A DNA stretch of 40,826 nt from Sulfurovum sp. (GTDB lineage Bacteria; Campylobacterota; Campylobacteria; Campylobacterales; Sulfurovaceae). Position numbers and translations under genes: made by a program. The notes beneath the pieces are model-generated. The model worked only from the letters and a program-made list of their open reading frames with translations, searched no databases and had not been told where the DNA came from. Positions 1 to 8,435 of this stretch are shown one piece after another; within the stretch, counting starts at the first letter, position 1; each line of letters starts with the position of its first letter. Location: assembly GCA_026982075.1 (NCBI GenBank), contig JALSHU010000100.1, forward strand, positions 1 through 40,826, written 5' to 3'.

Positions 1-2
1 CC

Positions 3-221
3 TCTGCTGAAGTGCTTAAAGAATATAGAAACTTTTTAGATGTATTTAATGAAACAGTAGCCAAAGACAAACATGTAAGTATGGAAGATAGTAGTCTTAT
101 CTCTCATGCATTGGCAAAACTGACTATTTATATCCGTGCAGACTTGGTAGGTGAGTTGGATGCTGAAAGTGAACTCAGTAGTACACAAATAAGCACGCAA
201 ATTATGGCAAACATAAAGTAA
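3..221 (+). CDS. C-terminal part of an unknown protein (truncated by the window edge)
   Basis: The reading frame is open from the first complete codon at position 3 to a TAA at 219-221, so this is probably the 3' end of a longer gene. A GTG at 12 is in frame, but no Shine-Dalgarno sequence can be judged there. The visible residues are hydrophilic and largely helical in character, with no membrane segment or motif I recognise. The next gene begins 6 to 9 bases downstream on the same strand, which suggests co-transcription. No function is proposed. Confidence 0.5.
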   Translation, partial: SAEVLKEYRNFLDVFNETVAKDKHVSMEDSSLISHALAKLTIYIRADLVGELDAESELSSTQISTQIMANIK

Positions 222-230
222 TGGATTTTG

Positions 231-467
231 ATGGAAAATAACGAACACAAAAACAACCCTATGCATGGCATAAAATTACAACAAATACTTGAAGAGCTTG
301 AAGCACAGTATGGTTGGGATGAATTGGATAAACGTATAAGAATTAATTGTTTTAACAATAATCCTAGTATCAAGTCATGTTTAAAATTTTTAAGAAAGAC
401 ACCTTGGGCGAGAACCAAGGTGGAAAATTTGTATTTACTTATGAAAAAGAAGAAAGATATTAACTAA
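231..467 (+). CDS. VF530-family (DUF2132) small DNA-binding protein
   Basis: A protein of about 78 residues that strongly resembles the VF530/DUF2132 family of small DNA-binding proteins. The diagnostic stretches are NNPMHGIKL near the N-terminus, YGWDELDKRI in the middle and SCLKFLRKTPWAR before a basic C-terminus. The role of the family in cells is poorly defined. I prefer the ATG at 231; an in-frame TTG one codon upstream (228) is an alternative. The gene starts just after the preceding frame ends. Its stop overlaps the stop of the convergent gene by 8 bases (460-467). Confidence 0.8.
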   Translation: MENNEHKNNPMHGIKLQQILEELEAQYGWDELDKRIRINCFNNNPSIKSCLKFLRKTPWARTKVENLYLLMKKKKDIN

Positions 468-1284
468 GCATAGATTCCTTGTTAAACTTTTTTGCAAGTC
501 TGTAGTAAAATGTAGCGCGATATTTAGTACGAGTAGATTTCAACTCTTCACATACATCTTTAATAGCTGCATCGAGAACACCCTTGCTTGTGTCAATACC
601 TAGTTTTTTAATCAAAAAATTTCGACGCACTGTATCGAGTTCTTTTTGATTGGAACATGAGACAAGCTCAGCATCTTTTTTATAAATCGAAGGACCAAGG
701 TTTTTCACAATAATAGCTAAAAATTCTTCATCAACTTCCCCATAATGTTTTTTGATATCTTTTGTATATAAGGCAATTTTTGCTTCTTTTTGTGCACCTC
801 TGCGTGATTCAGAAGATTTTTTTACTTGCGTGTTCCTTGGAACTTTTTTTGTAGTGTTGGTACTTTGTTTATTTGTTGATGTATGTGTCTTGATACCCTT
901 TTTTTTCACCACTTCTTCATAGCGTAATTCTTTTTCATTTTCAGGTGTACCTAATGAAAGAAAACTGGCTTTAAGTGAGTTGTATATATCTTTAGCATGG
1001 TCAATGTCATCTTTCCGTGTAGTGTGAGGATGATGATCAATTTTTTTATCTCTTTTTTTTACCTCAGAGTAGAGTAATTCTTTTTCATTTTCAGGCGTCC
1101 CTAAAGCAAGAAACTCTTCTTTAAGTGCGCTGTAAATATGTTTTATTTGATCAATATTTTCTTTGGTTGTAGAGGTGTCATAGTTTTCAGATTTTAATTC
1201 ACTGAGTGGAAGGTCACCGATGATAACTTTCACGGCCTTTGTATAGTATTCATCGATGCGGTCTAAAAGGTTGGGCTCTTTCAT
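460..1284 (-). CDS. Repeat-containing protein with a C-terminal DUF2853-type domain
   Basis: 274 residues. Residues about 168-274 look like the DUF2853 family: a LGPSIYKKDAELVS-type stretch, NFLIKKLG, then KYRATFYYRLAKKFNKES at the end. Known members are about 100 residues and of unknown function. The N-terminal part carries two copies of a 50-residue unit: IDQIKHIYSALKEEFLALG (from about 44) and the matching IDHAKDIYNSLKASFLSLG (from about 93), each followed by TPENEKEL. A Lys/Thr/Ser-rich linker (about 128-168) joins the repeats to the C-terminal domain. No signal peptide or membrane segment is visible. AGGAG stands about 7 bases before the ATG. The fusion is unusual and no function can be assigned. 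Confidence 0.7.
   Translation of the reverse strand: MKEPNLLDRIDEYYTKAVKVIIGDLPLSELKSENYDTSTTKENIDQIKHIYSALKEEFLALGTPENEKELLYSEVKKRDKKIDHHPHTTRKDDIDHAKDIYNSLKASFLSLGTPENEKELRYEEVVKKKGIKTHTSTNKQSTNTTKKVPRNTQVKKSSESRRGAQKEAKIALYTKDIKKHYGEVDEEFLAIIVKNLGPSIYKKDAELVSCSNQKELDTVRRNFLIKKLGIDTSKGVLDAAIKDVCEELKSTRTKYRATFYYRLAKKFNKESMLS
924..1095. repeat. Two copies of a 150-bp in-frame direct repeat inside the DUF2853-type gene
   Basis: The 22 bases at 924-945 recur identically at 1074-1095, an exact 150-bp (50-codon) period. On either side the match continues imperfectly at DNA level and clearly at protein level. This is an internal domain duplication, not a mobile element. Confidence 0.75.
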
Positions 1285-1317
1285 AGTTAACTCCTTTTTT
1301 AAATATCTGTTTAGTCC

Positions 1318-2304
1318 TTAGTATTCCTTAAGGGCATTATTGATTTGTACATATGCCATAAGAGGCGTAGTTTCAAAATAGGGTATATCATATTTTTTTG
1401 CAAACTCTTTTGTCATTTTTTGGACTTTTAAAAGATTAAATCTAGGTGCTTTTGGAAATAAATGATGTTCTATCTGTGTATTAAGCCCACCATAGAACCA
1501 ATGTATCAAAAAACCACCTTTTAAAGAACGGCTTCCTCTCATTTGGAGTTCCATCCATGAAAAGTTTTTTGCTTGTTCTTCTGTGAATGTTTCACATCCT
1601 AAATGGTTCGTAATAAAGCCAAATGCAAGCCATGGGGAAAGGATAAAGTTCATAATGACTGCTATAAGTAAGGTATTTGTTATGCCTACTTGATACAGGA
1701 GTGTCCCCCATATCAGTGGCCAATGGAGCAACATGACTGCAAGTTCACCCCAGAGTTTTCGTTGGATTACAAATTTATATGATTGAGCTATAAATGCAGG
1801 AAACATAAAAAACATGGCACCCCAAAAAATAATGTGTTTGTATTTTTTAATAAAGGGACTGTTTCCTTTTTGTGGTGTGAATGCCCCATCTAATGCACGT
1901 ATATCTTCGTCTTTTTCTACGATATTACAGTAGGTATGATGATTGACATTGTGCTTATAATCCCACCATGAAGATGAATTCGAAAGGATGATTGATGAAA
2001 AAGGATAAGAAAGTTTTTTGGAAAGGTTTTTATTTTTAAAATATTGCGTATGCAAAATATCATGTGATACAAATACTGAACGTGTAAAAAGAAGTGTTAA
2101 AAAAAGAGCTAAAGGTACAGGGTGCCAAAATGGAGCAGTACCTAATGCACCAATCAGACATACAAGAATAGCAATCATCTCTATACTCCCACGGATAGGA
2201 ACCCTTTGGAGAAGTCCAGCCTCTCTTACTTGTTCTTTTAATTCGCTAAATAAATCTTTATAGGCAATACTGTGATACATGTTTACTCTTTTATTCTGTT
2301 TCAT
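1318..2304 (-). CDS. Membrane fatty acid desaturase (front-end type histidine boxes)
   Basis: Integral-membrane di-iron fatty acid desaturase. The three histidine boxes are complete: HDILH (about 81-85), HNVNHH (about 118-123) and QIEHH (about 277-281), separated by hydrophobic segments. The Q in the third box is typical of front-end or linoleoyl-CoA-type desaturases, but no cytochrome b5 domain is fused, so a separate electron donor is expected. The ATG at 2304 has no convincing ribosome site. The in-frame ATG at 2278-2280 has AGAG about 7 bases upstream and may be the real start, giving 320 residues. The substrate and double-bond position cannot be read from sequence. It probably modifies membrane phospholipid acyl chains. 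Confidence 0.85.
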   Translation of the reverse strand: MKQNKRVNMYHSIAYKDLFSELKEQVREAGLLQRVPIRGSIEMIAILVCLIGALGTAPFWHPVPLALFLTLLFTRSVFVSHDILHTQYFKNKNLSKKLSYPFSSIILSNSSSWWDYKHNVNHHTYCNIVEKDEDIRALDGAFTPQKGNSPFIKKYKHIIFWGAMFFMFPAFIAQSYKFVIQRKLWGELAVMLLHWPLIWGTLLYQVGITNTLLIAVIMNFILSPWLAFGFITNHLGCETFTEEQAKNFSWMELQMRGSRSLKGGFLIHWFYGGLNTQIEHHLFPKAPRFNLLKVQKMTKEFAKKYDIPYFETTPLMAYVQINNALKEY

Positions 2305-2356
2305 TTATTATAACGACTATAGTTTAAGATAATATATATGCTGTGAAAGGTACAGA

Positions 2357-3268
2357 CTATAGATTTGTTTGAAGCGTAAAAAATGTACTTCCTGAACCAG
2401 AAAAAAACCATCCTTTTTTGTGTTCTTTTTCTAATGCGGGATAGGCTATGAGTGCCGCAGTATAAAGGTCATTCAGTGTAGTGGGATCATGTATCGTTTC
2501 TAGTAATGTTTTTGAGTCTAAATTTTCCCATCCTTGGAAGGTATTGGGTTTGATATCATGGAATAAATGTTGTTTAAATGTTTTATAGACGACCGTTGTG
2601 TCACAGCCTAGATTTGGGGTATAAATCTCGAATGATAGTGGCTCTTCTTCAAAAGGTTCTACTACTTCTCCAAAGCCACTTACATTGGCAGATGGATAAT
2701 TGTAGATAAAAAAAGGTAAGTCGGCACCTATGGTACTGCCTATTTTTGCTAACTCTTTTGTACTTAGTATAAGGTTACATGCCTCTTTGACTAAACGCAT
2801 AAAAGCAGCCGCATCTGAGCTTCCTCCACCAAGTCCCGCTTGACTAGGAATTTGTTTAGTGACCATAACCTTATGTTCGTAAAAAAAGTTTAGTATGTCT
2901 TGTTCATCAGTATAAGCTAAAAGCGCTTTGTAGGCTTTGTAGATAGTATTGGACTCGAGTGGGATACCTTCACATCCTTCTATGGTAAAAGTTTCACATT
3001 TACAGGGTACAAAGGTGATGGTGTCATACAAATCTTCTACACGCATAAAACGAGAAATTAGGGTATGGTAACCATCTTTATGACCAGTAATTTTTAAAAA
3101 TATGTTTACTTTTGCATGGGCTTTGATACTGTATCCTGCATCAGTTTTTTCTATATCAGAATTTGTCCTATGTGTACTTTTTTGCTTGGTGTTATGTTTA
3201 TCCAGCCATTTGGAAATTTGATCATCACCCCAAAACCCACCTTCATCACCACCTTCAAAACCACCCAT
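2357..3268 (-). CDS. ispE: 4-diphosphocytidyl-2-C-methyl-D-erythritol kinase with N-terminal extension
   Basis: GHMP-family kinase that phosphorylates CDP-methylerythritol with ATP in the MEP isoprenoid pathway. Visible motifs: AHAKVNIFLKI (catalytic-region Lys near 53), the glycine-rich loop PSQAGLGGGSSDAAA (about 140-154), GADLPFF with the conserved Asp, and FSGSGSTFF near the C-terminus. Family members usually begin only a few residues before AKVN. Here about 46 extra residues precede it, the first 16 very rich in Gly and acidic residues. GAGAAGGG lies about 7 bases before the ATG at 3268, and I found no usable internal start, so the extension is probably real. The gene is 84 bases downstream of truB and has a possible promoter of its own. 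Confidence 0.92.
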   Translation of the reverse strand: MGGFEGGDEGGFWGDDQISKWLDKHNTKQKSTHRTNSDIEKTDAGYSIKAHAKVNIFLKITGHKDGYHTLISRFMRVEDLYDTITFVPCKCETFTIEGCEGIPLESNTIYKAYKALLAYTDEQDILNFFYEHKVMVTKQIPSQAGLGGGSSDAAAFMRLVKEACNLILSTKELAKIGSTIGADLPFFIYNYPSANVSGFGEVVEPFEEEPLSFEIYTPNLGCDTTVVYKTFKQHLFHDIKPNTFQGWENLDSKTLLETIHDPTTLNDLYTAALIAYPALEKEHKKGWFFSGSGSTFFTLQTNL

Positions 3269-3300
3269 TACTAAACCCTTCTCATGGAAATTATATGATT

Positions 3301-3306
3301 ATTATA
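3301..3306 (-). promoter_or_regulatory. Possible -10 element upstream of ispE
   Basis: TATAAT on the minus strand, about 33 bases before the ispE start, in the truB-ispE gap. No good -35 is visible, but campylobacterial sigma-70 promoters often lack one. Confidence 0.35.
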
Positions 3307-3352
3307 CTATAAAAAAAGATTGCAATTAAGATTTTGTAAACAGGAAAATAGA

Positions 3353-4183
3353 TTAGTTTTCTTCAAATTTGGGGATCCGGTTAAATTTATATTTGACTTC
3401 ATTATTGATTATCTCAATGATGGAAAAAAACTGACTTGTTTCAGTAAGATAAACCCCATCATCCTGAATTTCAAAATATTGGGTATCAAGTTTTTTTCCT
3501 AATTCCATATAACTTTCATCCCCTATGTAGGTATTGATAGGCAGGGCTAAGTGTGTAAAAGGGTTTAGGGATTTTTCATTGTCATAATGAAATTGTCCTT
3601 CATGGATACGGTGCAGACTAGAAAGGGTACCATCTATCCCTAGTTTGTCAGCGATGAGTGCGCCTAGACTTCGTATATAAGTTCCTTCAGATACTTTGGT
3701 TTCAAAGTGTACAAAGGGATGATTGTAGTTTAAAAGTTTTATGTCATAGATGGTTGAGGTGATAGTTTTCAGGGCTACTTCTTCCCCTTTACGCGCAAGT
3801 TCGTAGGCACGTTTACCGTTTATCTTTTTAGCACAGAATTTTGGAGGGTAGTAGGTAAGTTCACCTTTTAGTGATGTTAATACTTTTTTGATGAGGGATT
3901 CATCAAAAGTATCTATATCTTGAATGCTGTCTATCTTTTCGATGTCAAGACTTGGAGAGTTGACTCCTAGCCATAAGGTAGCTTTATAGCTTTTGGGTGT
4001 TTTGTTGAGGTATTGGAAGAGTTTTGTATATTGTCCTGTGGCGACGATGAGACATCCTGTGGCAAAAGGGTCAAGTGTACCGGAGAATCCTACTTTTTTG
4101 GTATTATATTTATGTTTTACGTAGCCCATATAGCCATTAGAGGTTCTAAAAATGGGTTTATTTACAACAAAAAGACGGTTCAT
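3353..4183 (-). CDS. truB: tRNA pseudouridine-55 synthase
   Basis: TruB isomerises U55 to pseudouridine in the T-loop of tRNAs. The N-terminal LFVVNKP and the catalytic motif GFSGTLDPFATGCL (Asp near residue 38) are intact. KSYKATLWLG, the YPPKFCAKKINGKRAYELAR stretch and the GTYIRSLG motif follow in the expected order. At 276 residues it is near the short end for the family, typical of Campylobacterota. The ATG at 4183 has AGGA about 7 bases upstream. The gap to the uvrD stop is only 13 bases, so the two are probably co-transcribed. Confidence 0.95.
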   Translation of the reverse strand: MNRLFVVNKPIFRTSNGYMGYVKHKYNTKKVGFSGTLDPFATGCLIVATGQYTKLFQYLNKTPKSYKATLWLGVNSPSLDIEKIDSIQDIDTFDESLIKKVLTSLKGELTYYPPKFCAKKINGKRAYELARKGEEVALKTITSTIYDIKLLNYNHPFVHFETKVSEGTYIRSLGALIADKLGIDGTLSSLHRIHEGQFHYDNEKSLNPFTHLALPINTYIGDESYMELGKKLDTQYFEIQDDGVYLTETSQFFSIIEIINNEVKYKFNRIPKFEEN

Positions 4184-4196
4184 TTATCATCCTAGG

Positions 4197-6263
4197 TTAA
4201 ATAGATTGTACAAAAGAACTTAAAATCTCTTTTTTGTTTCCACCAAAGTTAATGAGTAGTTTATACTCTTTACCAGATTTGTTGGCTGCTTGTACACGTC
4301 CGATACCAAAGATTTTATGCTTGACCAAATCACCTTTTTTGAAGGCTGCTTGTTTTGTTATCTTCAGGCTGGTGTCTTGTATCAGTCCTGCTTCACCTAA
4401 GAAACGGCTTTTGTCTATCATCTTACGTCTACCTTTGTAAAAACGGCTGTCTACATAACAAAGTGTGAGGTCAGATTTTGCACGGGTAATAGCTACATAT
4501 CCTAAGCGACGTTCTTCTTCCATATTAGAACCTTCTCCCAGTAGAGGAAAAAATTCTTCTTCTAGTCCTATGACAAAAAGATGTTCAAACTCCAGACCTT
4601 TTGCTGCATGTATGCTCATAATAGTGATGGCATCTTCTTCTATTTGATCTTGGTCACTTTGCAATGAGATATCATTTAAAAATCCATCAAGTGTGAGGTC
4701 TGGATTTTTGTTTACGGCATCTCTAAAATATCCATAAAACTCATCAATATTCAAAATCCGATCTATGCCATCAACCATACCAACATAGTGGTCTTTGAGT
4801 TTCATAGATTCTTCAAAAAGTGTAATGAAATTTCCCAAATCTTTACTTAAGGCTTCTTGTAAAAGTTTTATATTTTGAAGAAGCTGCTGTAGCGCAGTTG
4901 AAATTTTTTTACTAACAACTTCAGTTACTTCACCAGCAATAGATTTTTCTATATAAGTATAGAGAGGAAGTTGTGCATCAAAAGCAGCTTTTTGAAGTTT
5001 TTCTATAGAAGTTTTACCTATACCACGCTTTGGTTTATTGATAATACGCAGTAGTGAAAAATCATCATATGGGTTGGATAGAACACGTAGATAAGAGATA
5101 ATATCTTTTATCTCGGCACGTTCATAAAATCGCATACCACCAATGAGTTTAAATCCAAGTCCTTCTTTTGTAAAACCTTCTTCAAGAGAGCGCGAAAGTG
5201 CATTGATCCGGTACAGTACTGCTATTTCATCTGGGTCTACACCAGTTTCAAGCAGTTTTTGTATCTCTTTTGCTATGGCTTTTGCTTCCATGGATTCATC
5301 TAAAGAGTGTAAAAGTTGTACTTCAGGGCCAGTACCTTTGTGTGAAATAAGTTTTTTACCCAAGCGAGTGGAATTATGTTCTATGAGTGTGTTTGCTGCC
5401 TTAAGTATAGGCTCGGTTGATCGATAGTTCGTTTCCAGTTTCACTGTTTTACATGTTTCAAAATTATTTGCAAATTCCAGGATATTACGTATGTTCGCAC
5501 CTCTCCATCCATAAATACTTTGGTCATCATCTCCAACAACACAAAGATTATTGTGTTCTGATGAAAGGAGAGAAAGGAGTTGAAATTGTAATTCGTTGGT
5601 ATCTTGATATTCATCTACCATAATATACTGGTAACGATGACTTGTCTCTTTTCTTAACTCAGGGTTTTCATTTAATATTTGATATGTAAGCATAAGAAGG
5701 TCATCAAAATCTACAAGATTGTTTTCTTCAATATTTGCTTGATATTTGACATAGATATTGGCTATCTTTTTATAGTCTGGAAGTTCAGCTTTTTCTAAAA
5801 CAAGTTCTGGAGAGAGAAGAGAATTTTTGTATTTTGAAATCTCAGAAGCAATAAATGCTATATTTAAATCTATTTTTAATTCTTTGGCTAAGCTACGGAT
5901 GAGACGTTTTTTATCATCACTGTCAATGATGACAAATGCATTGCTCCTTCCAAGTTTTTCAATATGGAATTTTAAAAAGAGTAGGCCAAATTTATGAAAG
6001 GTACAAAGTAGTGGAGGGTAACTGACTTCATTGGAGATAAGTTTTAATGCACGTTCTCGCATTTGAGAAGCTGCTTTATTTGTAAAAGTGAGTGTTAAAG
6101 TATTGGCAGGGTCAATACCCACAACACCAATAAGGTAGGCAAGTCTTGTGGTAAGTGTTTTTGTTTTCCCACTACCTGCTCCAGCAAGGATAAGCATAGG
6201 ACCATCTATGTGTTCAACTGCCTCACGTTGAGATGGATTTAACGCTTCTAATAAGGTCTCCAT
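4197..6263 (-). CDS. uvrD: UvrD/PcrA-type ATP-dependent DNA helicase
   Basis: Superfamily 1A 3'-5' DNA helicase for nucleotide excision repair and clearing of recombination or replication intermediates. Motifs in order: LNPSQREAV (Q motif), GAGSGKT (Walker A), VDEYQDTN (Walker B), VGDDDQSIYGWRGA (motif III), NYRST (IV), SIHAAKGLEFEHLFVIG (V) and RLGYVAITRAK (VI). The C-terminal KKGDLVKHKIFGIGRV resembles the PcrA/UvrD Tudor-like domain. I chose the ATG at 6263 (688 residues), which has AAAGGAG 12 bases upstream and starts right before the conserved N-terminus. The frame stays open to an ATG at 6356, which would add 31 non-conserved residues. Heads the minus-strand group with truB. Confidence 0.93.
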   Translation of the reverse strand: METLLEALNPSQREAVEHIDGPMLILAGAGSGKTKTLTTRLAYLIGVVGIDPANTLTLTFTNKAASQMRERALKLISNEVSYPPLLCTFHKFGLLFLKFHIEKLGRSNAFVIIDSDDKKRLIRSLAKELKIDLNIAFIASEISKYKNSLLSPELVLEKAELPDYKKIANIYVKYQANIEENNLVDFDDLLMLTYQILNENPELRKETSHRYQYIMVDEYQDTNELQFQLLSLLSSEHNNLCVVGDDDQSIYGWRGANIRNILEFANNFETCKTVKLETNYRSTEPILKAANTLIEHNSTRLGKKLISHKGTGPEVQLLHSLDESMEAKAIAKEIQKLLETGVDPDEIAVLYRINALSRSLEEGFTKEGLGFKLIGGMRFYERAEIKDIISYLRVLSNPYDDFSLLRIINKPKRGIGKTSIEKLQKAAFDAQLPLYTYIEKSIAGEVTEVVSKKISTALQQLLQNIKLLQEALSKDLGNFITLFEESMKLKDHYVGMVDGIDRILNIDEFYGYFRDAVNKNPDLTLDGFLNDISLQSDQDQIEEDAITIMSIHAAKGLEFEHLFVIGLEEEFFPLLGEGSNMEEERRLGYVAITRAKSDLTLCYVDSRFYKGRRKMIDKSRFLGEAGLIQDTSLKITKQAAFKKGDLVKHKIFGIGRVQAANKSGKEYKLLINFGGNKKEILSSFVQSI

Positions 6264-6394
6264 ATTACTTTGATACTCCTTTGTAAATGTATTAATTATA
6301 CCTTGAAATTGTTTACTCCATGCTGTTATTAGCATAGTATATAACCCCTCTGACATGTAATTAGATAAATAAGTATTAGTTATGATGATTTAAG

Positions 6395-6410
6395 TATAAT
6401 TTGATATAAT
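6395..6410 (+). promoter_or_regulatory. Two tandem -10-like hexamers upstream of the LysR gene
   Basis: TATAAT occurs at 6395-6400 and again at 6405-6410, about 50-65 bases before the preferred start of the LysR gene. Either could serve as the -10; no strong -35 is seen. LysR regulators commonly repress their own promoter, but no T-N11-A dyad stands out. Confidence 0.4.
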
Positions 6411-6461
6411 TAGTTAAATTTGAAAAAAGAATATATAAATATTTGTTTAAGGAAAATGTTA

Positions 6462-7370
6462 ATGTTAAAAGATTTTGTGAAGTTAGAAACGTTTTTAACA
6501 GTTGCGCGTGAAAGAAGTTTTTCAAAGGCATCTGCCAAATTAGGTATTTCACAACCAGCGGTTACACAACAGATTAAATTTATAGAAAAATACCTTGCGG
6601 TTAAAATTATAGAACGTAAAAAAAATGGTATTAAACTGACCAATGAAGGGGAAGAACTCTATAAAATAGCAGCAAGACTTGAAAAAGAGATTCATGCATC
6701 TGAAAAAGATATACTCAAAATCATTAATAAAGAGATAACTTTTAAATTAGGCGCATCTTATGTCATAGGGACATATGTTATCCCTGGGCACTGTCTAAAT
6801 ACAATTGGAAAAGCAATCAATAATGATATTAAGCTTAGTATTGATGACAGTGAAAATATTGTACAGAAGTTAAAAGATAGAAAATTGGATGTGGGATTGA
6901 TTGAATCACCAATCATGGATAACAGTCTCATTTATCGAGAGTGGCTAGAAGATGAGTTGGTTATTGTGAGTAATGCACCGATTCCCAAAATGTTAAAAAC
7001 AGAAGAGTTATATGATTTTTCCTGGGTTTGTCGTGATGAAGATTCTCCCACAAGGCAAGTGGTTTCAGAAGTTTTTGAAGAACTAGGTGTTTCGTGTAAA
7101 AGTTTTGATGTCCTTTCTGAAGTGAGTAACACTACCGCTGTCCTGCAAACGATTAAAAAGAGTGAAAAGAACTTGGATAAGCCTGTGGTTTCCATTATTT
7201 CTAGACATGCCATAGCAGATGAAGTGGCAAAAGGTGAACTTTTTGAAGCACGGTTACGAGGCTATACTATGACACGTAAGTTTTATATTGTCTACTCAAA
7301 AGAGAATAAACATAATGCTTATGTAGACAACGTTGTAGATTATATCTTAACAGGTCAGTGTGATTCGTAG
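6462..7370 (+). CDS. LysR-family transcriptional regulator
   Basis: 302 residues. The first 60 form the winged helix-turn-helix: LETFLTVARERSFSKASAKL, then SQPAVTQQIKFIE and RKKNGIKLTNEGEEL. The rest fits the type 2 periplasmic-binding-like effector domain (KLGASYVIGTYVIP starts it; LDVGLIES and DELVIVSNA follow). The start is set at the ATG at 6462, because AAGGA at 6449-6453 is 8 bases away. A nearer ATG at 6456 is too close, and a TTG at 6420 lacks a ribosome site. The neighbour downstream is convergent and the uvrD gene is divergent, so the target genes are not obvious; the nearby cysK operon is only a guess. Confidence 0.9.
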   Translation: MLKDFVKLETFLTVARERSFSKASAKLGISQPAVTQQIKFIEKYLAVKIIERKKNGIKLTNEGEELYKIAARLEKEIHASEKDILKIINKEITFKLGASYVIGTYVIPGHCLNTIGKAINNDIKLSIDDSENIVQKLKDRKLDVGLIESPIMDNSLIYREWLEDELVIVSNAPIPKMLKTEELYDFSWVCRDEDSPTRQVVSEVFEELGVSCKSFDVLSEVSNTTAVLQTIKKSEKNLDKPVVSIISRHAIADEVAKGELFEARLRGYTMTRKFYIVYSKENKHNAYVDNVVDYILTGQCDS

Positions 7371-7372
7371 GG

Positions 7373-7825
7373 TTATTTTTTTCTTTTTAAAAGTTTTTGG
7401 TTTTCTGGATTATTAAGTAGACTTTCCATAGAATTTTTTTTCGCATTTTGATGAGAAGCTGTTTCCTCAATATGCTCAGCAAGATTTATGACTATGGGAT
7501 GTTCAGCTACAAATATTTGTTTTATAGAAAGCAGAGGTATAGATACGGTAGATCCAAAATTTTCGCTCCCAAAGCCTGCTTCAAATGAAAAATACCCATC
7601 TTCTAGTTTTGCTGTTTCATAGGTATACCCGCTTATAATAAATAAAACAACTTCATCAAAACTCTCTTGAATCTCTTGAGGGAGTGCGGGAGAGAATTGG
7701 ATATGTTTGACTTCACATGCCATTGAAAACTCTTGTTGCTTTTCAAAGAGGTAGGCAATGGTTTTCAATAGATGATCGGTGATAAGTGTTTTATACTCTG
7801 CTGTCTGAAATAAATTAATTGTCAT
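7373..7825 (-). CDS. Unknown protein, possibly SspB-like ClpXP adaptor
   Basis: 150 residues, soluble, no signal peptide. The region GYFSFEAGFG to VSIPLLSIKQIFVAEHP resembles the SspB core, where E. coli has FNARFGGIPRQVSVPLAAVL. A charged, probably flexible tail follows, ending in basic LLKRKK, as the SspB tail that docks on ClpX does. The similarity is short and recalled by eye, so this is a hypothesis: SspB would deliver ssrA-tagged proteins to ClpXP. The gene is the last of a tight minus-strand operon, 10 bases after the class IV aminotransferase. If not SspB, I cannot name it. Confidence 0.5.
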   Translation of the reverse strand: MTINLFQTAEYKTLITDHLLKTIAYLFEKQQEFSMACEVKHIQFSPALPQEIQESFDEVVLFIISGYTYETAKLEDGYFSFEAGFGSENFGSTVSIPLLSIKQIFVAEHPIVINLAEHIEETASHQNAKKNSMESLLNNPENQKLLKRKK

Positions 7826-7835
7826 TTTTTGTACC

Positions 7836-8435
7836 TTACAAATCTTCTAGTTTAATATTTTTTAAGATTTTAAATCCTAGCATAGCATTGATAAGAGCTA
7901 CTTGTGTATACTCAGATAGGTCATCTTTTTTTATGTTTTTTGTTTGTAAAAAACCATCGTCAAGTAGTTTTTGACGCATGGTTCCTTTGAGTAGAGGAGA
8001 TTCAGGTGTAAACCATTGGGTACCATTGAAAAATGCCAAATTTGAAATGGTTGTGTCTGTGAGTAAGCCCCCTTTTTCTATAATGACTTCATCTACATTT
8101 TTATGTATAGCAAGCAAGGTATCAAGTCTATCTCTGTTTGCATATTTAAAAGTATAGTTAAGGTTTGAAGATACAATTTTTAGTGTTTGTATATCTTTTT
8201 CTATATAGGGTATATATTCAACAGAATGAACTTCTTGAGCATAGATAATTCGACATCGAAATAAACCTTTTTGTGGCGCTTGAATAATTTTCTCCAGCTT
8301 AAGACTCTTGGAGATATTAAAAAGTTTTTTACGGCTGTAATCACATCTTCGCTGATGGTAGTTGAGATTATAGATTTCCCCTCCCTCAATTTTAATGGTT
8401 TCGAGTAAAAGAGGGTGGATATGATGTTTAGACAT
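7836..8435 (-). CDS. Class IV PLP aminotransferase, PabC-like (aminodeoxychorismate lyase type)
   Basis: 199 residues, short but complete for a fold-type IV PLP enzyme. LLLETIKIEGGEIYNLNYHQ is the N-terminal strand and turn typical of PabC-like proteins. KYANRDRLD probably carries the PLP lysine. EVIIEKGGLLTDTTISNLAF is the phosphate-binding region, and TPESPLLKGTMRQ matches the family's TP...GIxR motif. The most likely role is 4-amino-4-deoxychorismate lyase in folate synthesis; a D- or branched-chain amino acid aminotransferase is the alternative. Its ATG overlaps the cysK stop in a TAATG junction, so translation is likely coupled. Confidence 0.75.
   Translation of the reverse strand: MSKHHIHPLLLETIKIEGGEIYNLNYHQRRCDYSRKKLFNISKSLKLEKIIQAPQKGLFRCRIIYAQEVHSVEYIPYIEKDIQTLKIVSSNLNYTFKYANRDRLDTLLAIHKNVDEVIIEKGGLLTDTTISNLAFFNGTQWFTPESPLLKGTMRQKLLDDGFLQTKNIKKDDLSEYTQVALINAMLGFKILKNIKLEDL

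Noticed and set aside
6264-6356. 31-residue N-terminal extension of the UvrD helicase
   Set aside because: The added residues are not family-like, and the ATG at 6263 has a good AAAGGAG upstream right before the conserved N-terminus.
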